Source: CAZAPG01 sp964486935 (GTDB taxonomy: Bacteria; Chloroflexota; Anaerolineae; 4572-78; J111). From it: 30,243 bases of DNA. The DNA lies in the NCBI GenBank assembly GCA_964486935.1, contig CAZAPG010000065.1, positions 1 through 30,243 of the forward strand, given 5' to 3'. Positions within the stretch are counted from its first letter, which is position 1. The number at the start of each line of letters is the position of its first letter. Under the pieces are notes generated by a model. It did no database searches. It saw nothing but the letters and a program-made list of their open reading frames with translations, and was not told the DNA's origin. The position numbers and the translations under genes were made by a program. Positions 6,588 through 14,757 of this stretch are shown here, piece by piece.

Positions 6588-7025
6588 ATGAATATTCAAC
6601 ATATTTTAGCTACCAAAGGGGGCAGCGTTATCACTATCGGCCCCGACAAAACTATTAGAGATGCGCTGGCCATTTTAGCCAGACACAATTTTGGCGCGCT
6701 GGTCGTGGTCAATGAGTCGAACAAACCTATTGGCATTATTTCTGAGCGCGATATTGTGCGGCTGGCCGCCAAAAACGAGAACCTGTTCTCCATTCCGGTG
6801 GGCGAGGTGATGACCAAAAACGTCATCACCGGCATTCGGCAGGACGAGTTAAAGGCTGTAGCCAATACGATGACCGAAAAACGCATTCGCCACCTGCCCA
6901 TTGTAGATGAGCAGGGGGTGCTCATCGGCATCATCTCGATTGGAGATATTGTAAAGGCGGAACGCAACCGCTTTGAGGGCGAGGCTGACACGCTACGCAC
7001 CCAAATTCTGGCCGATGAAAATTGA
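6588..7025 (+). CDS. Tandem CBS-domain protein
   Basis: 145 aa made almost entirely of two CBS motifs, residues about 8-62 and 72-130 (a Bateman module). GIISERDIVRL and GIISIGDIVKAE are the matching ends of the repeats. Such modules bind adenine nucleotides or S-adenosyl ligands and act as energy or metabolite sensors; no catalytic or DNA-binding domain is attached. A near-perfect AAGGAGGA site and its own consensus promoter suggest strong expression. It lies between two terminators, so it is a single-gene unit and its partner cannot be inferred. Confidence 0.93.
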   Translation: MNIQHILATKGGSVITIGPDKTIRDALAILARHNFGALVVVNESNKPIGIISERDIVRLAAKNENLFSIPVGEVMTKNVITGIRQDELKAVANTMTEKRIRHLPIVDEQGVLIGIISIGDIVKAERNRFEGEADTLRTQILADEN

Positions 7026-7058
7026 GGACTCATCCCGCAGGTAAATAATAATTTTTTG

Positions 7059-7098
7059 GCGTACCTGGCCACAGTTTGGGTTCAGGTACGCTTTTGTT
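7059..7098 (+). terminator. Intrinsic terminator after the CBS gene
   Basis: GCGTACCTG (7059-7067) pairs with CAGGTACGC (7083-7091), followed by TTTTGTTG. Confidence 0.9.
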
Positions 7099-7125
7099 GT
7101 AGATTACCGTTACAAGGAGAAGTTG

Positions 7126-8523
7126 ATGTCTCAACCAGGGACCGAATCTAATCCGCTGCGTGTGGCAATTGTTGGGTCGGGGCCAACCGGCTTTTACGCC
7201 GCCGAACACCTTTTTGCCCAAAATGTGGTGGTAGAGGTGGATATGTTTGACCGCCTGCCTACGCCCTACGGGTTGGTGCGGCTGGGCGTGGCTCCCGACC
7301 ACCAAAAAATAAAAACCGTTACCAAAATTTTTGACCGGACCGCCAACAAACCTAACTTTCGCTTTTACGGCTATGTTGAGTTTGGCAAAGATATTACCCT
7401 GAAAGATTTGCGCCAACACTACCACCAGATTATTTTTACCACCGGCGCCCAATCCGACCGTAAAATGAATATCCCCGGCGAAGATTTGGCCGGCAGTCAC
7501 CCGGCCACCGAATTTGTAGCCTGGTACAACGGCCACCCCGATTTTAGAAACTACGAATTTGACCTGACCCAAGAACGGGCCGCCGTGGTTGGCGTTGGCA
7601 ACGTAGCCATGGATGTGGCCCGCATTTTAAGCCGGTCAATCAGAGAATTAGCCCAAACCGACATTGCCGATTATGCTCTGGAGGCGCTGCGCCAGAGCAA
7701 CATCAGAGAAGTTTACATTTTGGGCCGGCGCGGTCCGGCCCAGGCTGCTTTTACCAACCCGGAAATCAAAGAGTTGGGCGAGCTGGAAGAGGCCGATATT
7801 TATGTTCCCCCCCAAGAAGCCGAACTTGACCCCGTTAGCAAAGCCCAACTGGAAGAAAGCCCTGACCGCGCCACCCTAAAAAAGGTGGAAATTATTCAAA
7901 GTTATGCGCACAGCCAGCCCGCCGGCAAGCGCCGCAAATTGGTTTTGCGCTTTTTGGTATCGCCGGTGGAGTTGATTGGCGATGAGAACGGGCAGGTTAC
8001 AGCTATGCGTCTGGTTAAAAACGAACTGTACGCCACCGACGCCGGCACCCTGCGCCCCAAACCCACCGACCAGTTTGAGGAGATTCCAATCGGGCTGGTT
8101 TTCCGCTCGGTGGGCTACCGGGGCCTGCCGCTGCCGGATGTCCCTTTTAACGACAAGTGGGGCGTTATTTTAAACCAAAAGGGGCGGGTGTTAGACCCGG
8201 AAACCCAGGAGCCTATCCCTGGCCTTTACACCGCCGGCTGGATTAAACGCGGCCCCACCGGCGTTATCGGTACTAACAAACCCGACGCGCTGGAAACCGT
8301 CAACTGTATGATAGAAGACCTGGCCGGCGGGTCAACCTTGAACCCCGCCCAGCCCCAGGCTGCTGCCATTGAAAAACTGGTGCGAGCGCGTCAGCCCAAC
8401 TACTTCTCTTATGCCGACTGGCTAAAACTGGATGAACTTGAACTAGCCCGCGGCAAAGAACAAGGGCGTCCGCGAGTAAAATTTACCAGCGTTGCCGAAA
8501 TGCTGGCCGCGCTGGGGCGCTAG
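7126..8523 (+). CDS. Ferredoxin-NADP+ reductase, adrenodoxin-reductase type (FprA-like)
   Basis: 465 aa flavoprotein. VAIVGSGPTG (13-22) binds FAD, PTPYGLVRLGVAPDH is the family signature, and VVGVGNVAMDVARIL binds NADPH. The closing segment GWIKRGPTGVIGTNKPDA is also characteristic. It moves electrons between NADPH and ferredoxin in the cytosol; the Rieske or other ferredoxins would be plausible partners. ATG 7126 is chosen with AAGGAGA just upstream; a TTG three bases earlier is possible. No promoter is seen in the 28 bases after the previous terminator, so part of its expression may come from readthrough. Confidence 0.94.
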   Translation: MSQPGTESNPLRVAIVGSGPTGFYAAEHLFAQNVVVEVDMFDRLPTPYGLVRLGVAPDHQKIKTVTKIFDRTANKPNFRFYGYVEFGKDITLKDLRQHYHQIIFTTGAQSDRKMNIPGEDLAGSHPATEFVAWYNGHPDFRNYEFDLTQERAAVVGVGNVAMDVARILSRSIRELAQTDIADYALEALRQSNIREVYILGRRGPAQAAFTNPEIKELGELEEADIYVPPQEAELDPVSKAQLEESPDRATLKKVEIIQSYAHSQPAGKRRKLVLRFLVSPVELIGDENGQVTAMRLVKNELYATDAGTLRPKPTDQFEEIPIGLVFRSVGYRGLPLPDVPFNDKWGVILNQKGRVLDPETQEPIPGLYTAGWIKRGPTGVIGTNKPDALETVNCMIEDLAGGSTLNPAQPQAAAIEKLVRARQPNYFSYADWLKLDELELARGKEQGRPRVKFTSVAEMLAALGR

Positions 8524-8533
8524 AGAAACGGCG

Positions 8534-8575
8534 CGGCCCCGCTCCCTTTGCAGGCGGCGGGGCCGTTTTATTTTT
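8534..8575 (+). terminator. Intrinsic terminator after the reductase gene
   Basis: CGGCCCCGC (8534-8542) pairs with GCGGGGCCG (8557-8565), followed by TTTTATTTTT. Confidence 0.92.
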
Positions 8576-8616
8576 AGACCCTCGGGTAACTTGCAGAAAG
8601 CCCGGCAACGCATATC

Positions 8617-9630
8617 ATGAACTTAAAGGGAAAGCAGGCGCTTGTGACCGGAGCCACCGGTTTTATTGGCGGCCAGTTGGCCCGGCGGCTGGCCATTGAA
8701 GAGGGCGCGCAGGTTAGGGCGCTGGTTCGCAACCTGTCTCAGGGCCAACAGTTAGCCGATTGGGGCGTTGAACTTATGCCCGGCGATATCACCCAGCCGG
8801 AATCTTTGCCGCCCGCCGTGGCCGGTTGCCAGCTAATCTTTCACACCGCCGCCTGGGTTAGCGAACTTGGCTCCAAAAAGCAGGTGTGGGCCGTAAATGT
8901 TGGCGGCACTCAAAATATGGTCAACGCGGCGCTGGCTGCCGGCGGCATTGAGCGTTTTGTGCATGTTAGCTCTTGCGCCGTGTACGGGTCGGCGCAGCAG
9001 CATAATATTGACGAGCAAACCCCCACTCGTTTGCGCGGCAACCTTTACAGCGACTCAAAGGTGGCGGCTGAGGCGGTTGTTTTTGAAGCCTATCACAACC
9101 ACCGGCTGCCGGTGGTTGCGGCGCGGGCTTCGCAGGTGTATGGCCCCGGCTCAAAACAATTTACCATTCGCCCGGTAGAAATTATCCGGGCCGGCAAAAT
9201 GGTTTTGGTAGATGGGGGCCGGCACTTGTGCAAGCCGCTTTACATTGACAACCTGATAGACGGCCTGATTTTGTGCGCCAAAGTTGAGGCCGCCATTGGC
9301 CAGGCCATCAACCTGACCGATGACGCCCCGGTTCCGTGGCGCGACTTTTTTGGCGCTTATGGCCGTATGCTCAATATTGACTCATTTCCATCGGTACCTT
9401 ATCCGCTGGCCTGGCTAATTGCCACTTTTAACGAGTTAAAAGCCCGGCTTAAGGGTCAAACCACCAGCCTGAACCGGGCTGCGGTTAAAGCTTTACGCAG
9501 CAGCAATAGTTTTAGTAACCAAAAAGCCCGTGCCTTATTGGGCTGGCAACCCTTTGTAGATTTTAATGAGGGCATGCGCCACACCGAAGCCTGGCTGCGC
9601 CAGCAGGGCTATTTGGCCGATAAAAATTAA
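8617..9630 (+). CDS. NAD-dependent epimerase/dehydratase (extended SDR)
   Basis: 337 aa. Rossmann motif G12-ATGFIGG, the NAD-side motif HTAAW (76-80), and the catalytic pair Y144/K148 in LYSDSK are present, with SSCAVYGS preceding. Extended SDRs of this kind act on nucleotide sugars, sterols or hydroxy acids; the C-terminal half (PVEIIRAGKMVLVDGG, LYIDNLIDGLI) resembles the 3-beta-hydroxysteroid/dihydroflavonol group more than GalE, so the substrate is uncertain. The ribosome binding site is poor. It stands alone after a terminator, and the 252 bp that follow hold only a hairpin. Confidence 0.88.
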   Translation: MNLKGKQALVTGATGFIGGQLARRLAIEEGAQVRALVRNLSQGQQLADWGVELMPGDITQPESLPPAVAGCQLIFHTAAWVSELGSKKQVWAVNVGGTQNMVNAALAAGGIERFVHVSSCAVYGSAQQHNIDEQTPTRLRGNLYSDSKVAAEAVVFEAYHNHRLPVVAARASQVYGPGSKQFTIRPVEIIRAGKMVLVDGGRHLCKPLYIDNLIDGLILCAKVEAAIGQAINLTDDAPVPWRDFFGAYGRMLNIDSFPSVPYPLAWLIATFNELKARLKGQTTSLNRAAVKALRSSNSFSNQKARALLGWQPFVDFNEGMRHTEAWLRQQGYLADKN

Positions 9631-9822
9631 CCCAAGAACACCAGATGCCACCAATGCTAAAAACGTATTTGCCATACAACCAGGGAAAGTTGGGGACACC
9701 CCTGCGGCTTCGCTTCCTGGCCCGGCCAGGGCGGGCAGAATAAGCTCCCAACCTCTGGCCTGCGGCACTATTTACTGAGGAGGGCGACAGTCTCTTTGGG
9801 GTGGCAACGAGGAATAAAAACC

Positions 9823-9852
9823 CGGAGGGTCAAAGCGCATTTTGACCCTCCG
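9823..9852. repeat. Perfect 12-bp hairpin, terminator-like on the minus strand
   Basis: CGGAGGGTCAAA (9823-9834) and TTTGACCCTCCG (9841-9852) flank a 6-nt loop. A T-tract follows only when it is read on the minus strand (GGGTTTTTATT), although all neighbouring genes are on the plus strand. On the plus strand it would be a hairpin about 30 nt before the start at 9883. Confidence 0.75.
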
Positions 9853-9882
9853 CCACCGTTATTTTCAAGGGAGAAGAGGATT

Positions 9883-10665
9883 ATGGATGCAATTGTTACT
9901 GCGGGAGGAGAGTTTTTGCCCAACGACCCGCTTTATCAGCTAACCGGCGTGCAGAAAAAGGCGCTTATTCCGCTGGTAGGGCGACCAATGATTGCCTGGG
10001 TGTTGGATGCCTTGCGCAATAGTGAATTAATTAAACGCATTGCTGTAGTGGGTTTGGCCTCCTCGGATTTGAACTACCCGGATGAGCGGCTATATTTTGT
10101 AGAGGCTGCCGGCGGGCTGGTCGATAATATTTTTGCCGGGTTACATAAACTGCAAACGCTAAACCCCACAACCCAAAAAATTCTGCTGCTGTCGTCTGAC
10201 ATTCCGCTGGTTACAGGCGATATTATCCGGGGTTTTGTGGCCGAGTGCGGGTCGCAAGAGGCAGATATATACTACGCCGTGGTTAAAAAAGAAACCATGG
10301 AGAGCCAATTTCCCAACTCTAAACGCACTTTTGTGCCTTTTAAGGGTGGCCGTTACTCTGGCGGCGACGCCTTTTTGCTGGATGTTGCTGCTGCCGCCGG
10401 TAATGCCGAGTTGGCCCGGTCGCTCACCGGCTCTCGCAAAAATTACTGGCAGCAGGCCCGTTTAATTGGATTTGGCTTTATCATCAGGTTTTTGCTGGGC
10501 ACGATGAGCGTCCACGAGGCCGGCCGGCGAGCCGCAGAACGCGCCCGGCTTAACGGGCAGGTTGTCGTTACCCAATATGCAGAGTTGGGCATGGATGTTG
10601 ACAAGCCTGGCCAGTACGAAATGATTAAAGCCTACCTGGAAAAACGAGAAGCGCAAACCGCGTAA
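9883..10665 (+). CDS. MobA-like nucleotidyltransferase
   Basis: 260 aa, GT-A-like NTP transferase fold. The N-terminus MDAIVTAGGEFLP matches the NTP-binding AxxLAGG loop in degenerate form, QKKALIPLVGRPMIAWVL is the sugar-nucleotide-type KPLxPVxGxPM loop, and LLLSSDIPLVTGD holds the metal-binding Asp. It would join a nucleotide to a phosphorylated sugar, alcohol or cofactor; the substrate is unknown. ATG 9883 follows AAGGGAGAAGAGGA; the frame is open further upstream but unsupported. It sits 8 nt before a PAP2 phosphatase, so the pair may act in lipid or cell-envelope sugar metabolism. Confidence 0.85.
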   Translation: MDAIVTAGGEFLPNDPLYQLTGVQKKALIPLVGRPMIAWVLDALRNSELIKRIAVVGLASSDLNYPDERLYFVEAAGGLVDNIFAGLHKLQTLNPTTQKILLLSSDIPLVTGDIIRGFVAECGSQEADIYYAVVKKETMESQFPNSKRTFVPFKGGRYSGGDAFLLDVAAAAGNAELARSLTGSRKNYWQQARLIGFGFIIRFLLGTMSVHEAGRRAAERARLNGQVVVTQYAELGMDVDKPGQYEMIKAYLEKREAQTA

Positions 10666-10673
10666 ATTTTGCA

Positions 10674-11198
10674 ATGAAACGATTATTAACTTTTGACGCA
10701 TCTTACAGCCGGCGGGTTACTATCTCGTCTGGCTCAAATTGGTGGCGCTGGGCCAAAATCTTTGCTCATTTGGGCGATGGGCCATATGTATTTATAACTC
10801 TGGGGCTAATTTATCTGGCCGGCTGGGTTGGAACCAACGCCCTGTTACGTCGAGGTGCGCTGATTATGATTATTGTGGTATTTTTAACCATGGCCACCGT
10901 TACCGCCATTAAATTTATTGTGCGGCGACAGCGGCCACAACCACCCGGCGAATTTGTCACTTTTCATTACGATATGTACAGCTTTCCCTCTGGACATGCG
11001 GCCCGGATGATGAGCCTGACCGTGAGCGCGCTTATTTTTTTGGCGCCGCTGGGGTTGTTGCTAATGATATTTACCTTAAGCGTCTCGGCTGCCAGAATAG
11101 TTGTTGGCATTCACTATATTAGCGATGTGCTGGTTGGGCTGGGGTTGGGCGCAACCATAGCCTGGATAACAACTTACTTGCTGTTAAGCATAATATAA
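10674..11198 (+). CDS. PAP2-superfamily membrane phosphatase
   Basis: 174 aa with about four hydrophobic segments. All three phosphatase motifs are present: K80-x6-RP (KFIVRRQRP), PSGHA (105-109) with the catalytic His H108, and S138-xx-R-x5-H147-x3-D151. It probably removes phosphate from phosphatidate, undecaprenyl pyrophosphate or a related lipid at the membrane. Family length is normal. It starts 8 nt after the nucleotidyltransferase stop and lacks a clear ribosome binding site, suggesting coupled translation. Confidence 0.93.
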   Translation: MKRLLTFDASYSRRVTISSGSNWWRWAKIFAHLGDGPYVFITLGLIYLAGWVGTNALLRRGALIMIIVVFLTMATVTAIKFIVRRQRPQPPGEFVTFHYDMYSFPSGHAARMMSLTVSALIFLAPLGLLLMIFTLSVSAARIVVGIHYISDVLVGLGLGATIAWITTYLLLSII

Positions 11199-11298
11199 CC
11201 CAAGTTACCACCCTGCGAAAAATCACCCTGAGTGGCGTTAGCCGTATTGAAAGATGATTTTTTGCCACATCTTTATCTCTATATCAATTATCATTTTA

Positions 11299-11307
11299 TG
11301 CTATAAT
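11299..11307 (+). promoter_or_regulatory. Extended -10 promoter for the SRPBCC gene
   Basis: TGCTATAAT (11299-11307) is a perfect extended -10 element; no good -35 box is seen, as is usual for this type. The leader of about 100 nt contains a GCCCCT (11320-11325)/AGGGGC (11341-11346) stem. Confidence 0.6.
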
Positions 11308-11414
11308 AAACAGTGTTAAGCCCCTTGTAAAATAAGAAACAGGGGCGCTGTTTAACTTCTGCTATTTGCTGGTAAACATCGCCCTCCCATTAAATCTACC
11401 AAAGGGAAAAATTT

Positions 11415-11885
11415 ATGCCGGTTGTTGAACAAAACATTATTATTCAAGCGCCAGTATCAATTGTAATGCAAACCCTCCAGGATGTTGAACAGATTCCTGC
11501 CTGGGCCACTGTGGCCGGCACAATTGATAATGTAAAGGGGCGTGGCCTCGGAATGACCTATGAATGGCATTACGCCATTAACCAGCTCAGTTTTAGCGGC
11601 AAAAGCGAGGTAATAGAGCAAACCGACGCGCTGCTTATTACCAAAACCACCGGAGATGTTGATAGCCTTTGGAGTATCACCCTGACTCCCCTTGGTAAAA
11701 ACAGCACGGCCATGCGGGTGGTGGTTGAATACAGCCACCCCAATATTTTTGTTGAAGTACTGGCCGATATTGTGCTGCAACAACTGGCTAACCCGGATGT
11801 GGCCAGAGAAAATATGGCCCGATTTAAAGCAGCGGCTGAAACACGCGCCAGAGCGTTAGCCGCTCAGATGCTGGCCAACCGCTAA
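11415..11885 (+). CDS. SRPBCC (START/Bet v1-like) family protein
   Basis: 156 aa. The opening VVEQNIIIQAPVSIVMQTLQDVEQIPAWA is the typical first strand and helices of polyketide-cyclase/SRPBCC proteins; a long C-terminal helix (about 125-155) closes the cavity. These proteins bind a hydrophobic ligand in a deep pocket; no catalytic residues can be assigned. It has its own promoter and a weak AAGGGAAA ribosome binding site. No functional link to its neighbours is evident. Confidence 0.82.
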   Translation: MPVVEQNIIIQAPVSIVMQTLQDVEQIPAWATVAGTIDNVKGRGLGMTYEWHYAINQLSFSGKSEVIEQTDALLITKTTGDVDSLWSITLTPLGKNSTAMRVVVEYSHPNIFVEVLADIVLQQLANPDVARENMARFKAAAETRARALAAQMLANR

Positions 11886-11959
11886 CGTGGCCCGGCGCTT
11901 TTGTTAAGAAATTTAGTTATAATTGGAGAGCGTCTGGCCACGGGGCTATCGGCATCAGG

Positions 11960-11965
11960 TATAAT
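11960..11965 (+). promoter_or_regulatory. -10 box placed for a near-leaderless transcript
   Basis: A perfect TATAAT ends 5 nt before the ATG at 11971, and no ribosome binding site lies between. Transcription from it would begin at or very near the start codon. Another TATAAT lies at 11918-11923 and would give a conventional leader. Confidence 0.4.
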
Positions 11966-11970
11966 AAATA

Positions 11971-12621
11971 ATGGAAGGCTCAAATACGGTTATCAAAAAT
12001 ATTCAACAGGCATTATCTGGCCCATTGCCGGGCCTGACCGGTCAAATAGAAATGGCTCCCCAGCCGGTGAACGGCCAGGTTGACCGCTGGAAAATTCCAG
12101 ATTTTTGCCGGGAAGCCGCTGTTTTAATTTTGCTGTACCCCCATTTTGTTAATGAGAGCAGACAAACGCTGCACATTGCTTTAACCCAACGCCGCGAGTA
12201 TGCGGGAGTTCACAGCGGGCAAGTTTCGCTGCCCGGCGGCCGGCGCGAGGGGAACGAATCGTTACAAACTACGGCGCTGCGAGAAACCGCCGAAGAGCTT
12301 GGCGTGTTGCCGGAAACTATCAAGGTAATTGGCAAATTATCCCCGCTCTACATTCCGCCCAGTAATTTTTGTATTTACCCGTTTGTAGCTTTCAAATCAA
12401 CGCGCCCACATTTTAAGCCAGACCCGCGTGAGGTGGCCGAATTAATAGAAACGCCGCTTGACCTTTTGGCTAATCCGGCTATTCGCAAAACAGAAGTGTG
12501 GCATTTTGAACAACACGGCCATCGACGCGTCCCCTTTTTTGAGGTGTTTGGTTATAAAGTTTGGGGGGCAACCGCAATGATACTTAGCGAGTTTTTAGCG
12601 CTGTTAGATAATCGGCCTTAG
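11971..12621 (+). CDS. Nudix hydrolase, CoA-pyrophosphatase type
   Basis: 216 aa. The Nudix box is complete: G90-x5-E96-x7-R104-E-T-A-E108-E109-L-G. It is preceded by HSGQVSLPGGRRE, the segment that marks the CoA-pyrophosphatase (NudL/UPF0035) branch. It probably cleaves CoA or a related dinucleotide to phosphopantetheine plus 3',5'-ADP. The first 45 residues precede the domain. The start codon lacks a Shine-Dalgarno and sits just after a TATAAT box. Confidence 0.88.
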   Translation: MEGSNTVIKNIQQALSGPLPGLTGQIEMAPQPVNGQVDRWKIPDFCREAAVLILLYPHFVNESRQTLHIALTQRREYAGVHSGQVSLPGGRREGNESLQTTALRETAEELGVLPETIKVIGKLSPLYIPPSNFCIYPFVAFKSTRPHFKPDPREVAELIETPLDLLANPAIRKTEVWHFEQHGHRRVPFFEVFGYKVWGATAMILSEFLALLDNRP

Positions 12622-12647
12622 CTTTTAGCCTGAGCTATAGCACATCT

Positions 12648-13646
12648 ATGACCGAACTTCGACAGAATATGGTAACTAAAGAATGGGTAATTATTGCCCA
12701 CGAGCGCGCCAACCGCCCCGATGATTATATTGAGTCCCAATCTCACGCCACTACCGATACCCAAACCCTGTACGACCCAAGCTGCCCTTTTTGCCCCGGC
12801 AACGAAGAGCTTGACCTTGAAATTGAATGCTTTCCCGCCCCAAATGGCTGGCAAACCAGAGCCGTGTACAACAAATATCCCGCCCTATCCAAAGAGGGCG
12901 AATTGGTACGCACCTTTAACGGCGTGTGCCGAAGCCTGTCTGGGGTGGGGCATCATGAAATTGTCGTCGAAAGCCCCCGGCACAATACCACCCTGGCTTT
13001 GATGACCCCCGCCGAGATAAAATTTTTACTGCAAACCTATTACAACCGGGGCTGGGACATTCGTAAAGATTCGCGGATTGAACAGGTGATTTACTTTAAA
13101 AATCACGGCGAACGGGCCGGAGCATCGCTAAAGCATCCACACAGCCAGATTATTGGCCTGCCGGTTGTTCCCAACAATATTCGGCACAGAATTGATGAGG
13201 CCCGCCGCTACTTTGATGACACCGGCAACTGCGGCTACTGCGTAATGCTGGAAGACGAGTTAAACAACAAAGAACGGCTGGTGGCTCTTAGCAACCATTT
13301 TGTAGCGTTTGTTTTGTACGCCGCGCCCTCTCCCTTTCACACCTGGATTATTCCGCGCAAACACAGCGTTAGCTTTTTGTACTCTCAACCCGATGAACTG
13401 GCCGATCTGGCCCAGTTATTGCAAGATGTTATGCGCCGGCTTTACATTGGCTTGCGCGACCCGGCCTACAACCTGATTATTCGCTCGGCGCCGGTTAAAG
13501 AGATAAGCAACGACTATCTGCATTGGTACATCACTATTGTCCCCAGGTTAAGCCGCACCGCCGGTTTTGAGCTGGGCAGCGGTATTTACATCAACCCCTC
13601 CATCCCCGAAGAAAGCGCCGCTTTTTTAAGAAAGGTAAAAACTTAA
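12648..13646 (+). CDS. GalT-family hexose-1-phosphate nucleotidylyltransferase (HIT superfamily)
   Basis: 332 aa. C46/C49 in CPFCPGNEE are zinc ligands, and H163-P-H165-SQ carries the nucleophilic histidine that forms the nucleotidyl-enzyme. A second CxxC is at C193/C196. Canonical GalT swaps UMP between UDP-glucose and galactose-1-phosphate; relatives use ADP-glucose or other donors, so the exact substrate is open. No galK or galE is beside it, although a sugar-type SDR (8617) and a nucleotidyltransferase (9883) are nearby. The length is normal. Confidence 0.9.
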   Translation: MTELRQNMVTKEWVIIAHERANRPDDYIESQSHATTDTQTLYDPSCPFCPGNEELDLEIECFPAPNGWQTRAVYNKYPALSKEGELVRTFNGVCRSLSGVGHHEIVVESPRHNTTLALMTPAEIKFLLQTYYNRGWDIRKDSRIEQVIYFKNHGERAGASLKHPHSQIIGLPVVPNNIRHRIDEARRYFDDTGNCGYCVMLEDELNNKERLVALSNHFVAFVLYAAPSPFHTWIIPRKHSVSFLYSQPDELADLAQLLQDVMRRLYIGLRDPAYNLIIRSAPVKEISNDYLHWYITIVPRLSRTAGFELGSGIYINPSIPEESAAFLRKVKT

Positions 13647-13671
13647 AACCAATTTTAGTGAGTAAGTTGTT

Positions 13672-14757
13672 ATGACAGAATTTATTACCAATCTCTCCAA
13701 TTCAGGGCTGTTCGGGTTAATTGCTGTGGTTCTGATAATAATAGTGCTGCTAATGACCGCTATTATTGTATTGTTCTTTCGGCGTCAAAAAAAATCAAAA
13801 ATGAAGCTTGGGCTGCACTCAGTCAGCCGCGCCGCCAATGAGATGATTACCCCCAGTAACGAACCGGCAACTGCCCGGCAACCGGACACCCCGCCCGTGG
13901 CTGCTAATAAAGTGGCCGATGCACCGGAACCCGCCATAGACCTTGATTTGGGAATTTTAGCCAGCCTGACTAACCAGAATTCTCCCGCAGAAAAGGCAGC
14001 CCCGCCGGAAGAAGTCAAACCAGAACCGGCCCAGCCGGTAAAACCGGCCACGCTGGCCGGCGGCGCTTCTACTTCCGCTAACCCCGTATCCGCGCCGGCC
14101 CCGCCGGCTTCACCGGAGCCGGCCGAGTTGCTCCGCCTGCTGCGCGACCCGCAATCGGGGCAGCTAATTGTAGAAATTGGCGGACAGCGCTACGCCAAAC
14201 TGGCCGATATCACCGACAAAAAAATTGGGCAGTACGTGCTAAAACTTACCGCCCACCTTCTGGCCTTTACCAATGGCGTTATTGTTACCGAAGCCGGGAT
14301 GAAATCCGTTTACAAACCCAAACTTGCCGGCGTTCCCCAGCCCATTGCCACATCTGCCGGCGCCCCATCACCCCAACCGCCGGCCCAATCCACAGATCAA
14401 CCCCAATCATTACCCAGTCAGAGCAAGGTAGACCCTTTACCCCCGCTGCCGGGCCTCACCTTGCAATCGCCTGTTAGCAGCCAGCCGGGCGGATTACTTG
14501 GCCGGGTAGCCCAACCCCCTCCGCCGCCATCTAACCTGCCGGGCCTAAATTTGGCCGAAGAAATCAACGATATTGTTCAGGCCCGGCTGCGCTACTCTCC
14601 GCTGGCCGAAGACAATACCGTTGAAATTACATCGGATTTGAGCGGGGGAATTAGAATTCAGGTGAATGGGCGCTATTACACCAGCCCCGATGAAGTGCCC
14701 GACCCGGATATCAAACGACTCATTCAGGCCTCGATTAAAGAATGGGAACGCAGTTAA
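13672..14757 (+). CDS. Unrecognised membrane-anchored Pro-rich protein with a duplicated small domain
   Basis: 361 aa, family not recognised. One transmembrane helix (about residues 13-36) is followed by RRQKKSKMK, so the bulk should face the cytoplasm. Two low-complexity Pro/Ala-rich linkers (about 60-150 and 225-295) separate two compact modules, about 151-222 and 296-361. The modules look alike: SGQLIVEIGGQRYAKLADI-TDKKIGQYV in the first against GGIRIQVNGRYYTSPDEVPD-PDIKRLI in the second, each being two strands ending in GG/NG-x-R/Y-Y and then an acidic turn and helix. This suggests an internal duplication. It follows galT by 25 nt and shares its stop region (TTAA, 4 nt) with the convergent gene. 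Confidence 0.72.
   Translation: MTEFITNLSNSGLFGLIAVVLIIIVLLMTAIIVLFFRRQKKSKMKLGLHSVSRAANEMITPSNEPATARQPDTPPVAANKVADAPEPAIDLDLGILASLTNQNSPAEKAAPPEEVKPEPAQPVKPATLAGGASTSANPVSAPAPPASPEPAELLRLLRDPQSGQLIVEIGGQRYAKLADITDKKIGQYVLKLTAHLLAFTNGVIVTEAGMKSVYKPKLAGVPQPIATSAGAPSPQPPAQSTDQPQSLPSQSKVDPLPPLPGLTLQSPVSSQPGGLLGRVAQPPPPPSNLPGLNLAEEINDIVQARLRYSPLAEDNTVEITSDLSGGIRIQVNGRYYTSPDEVPDPDIKRLIQASIKEWERS

Noticed and set aside
6335..6658. Open frame of 107 codons between the cysteine operon and the CBS gene
   Set aside because: It begins inside a terminator stem, crosses the CBS gene's promoter and start, and its product shows no domain-like pattern.
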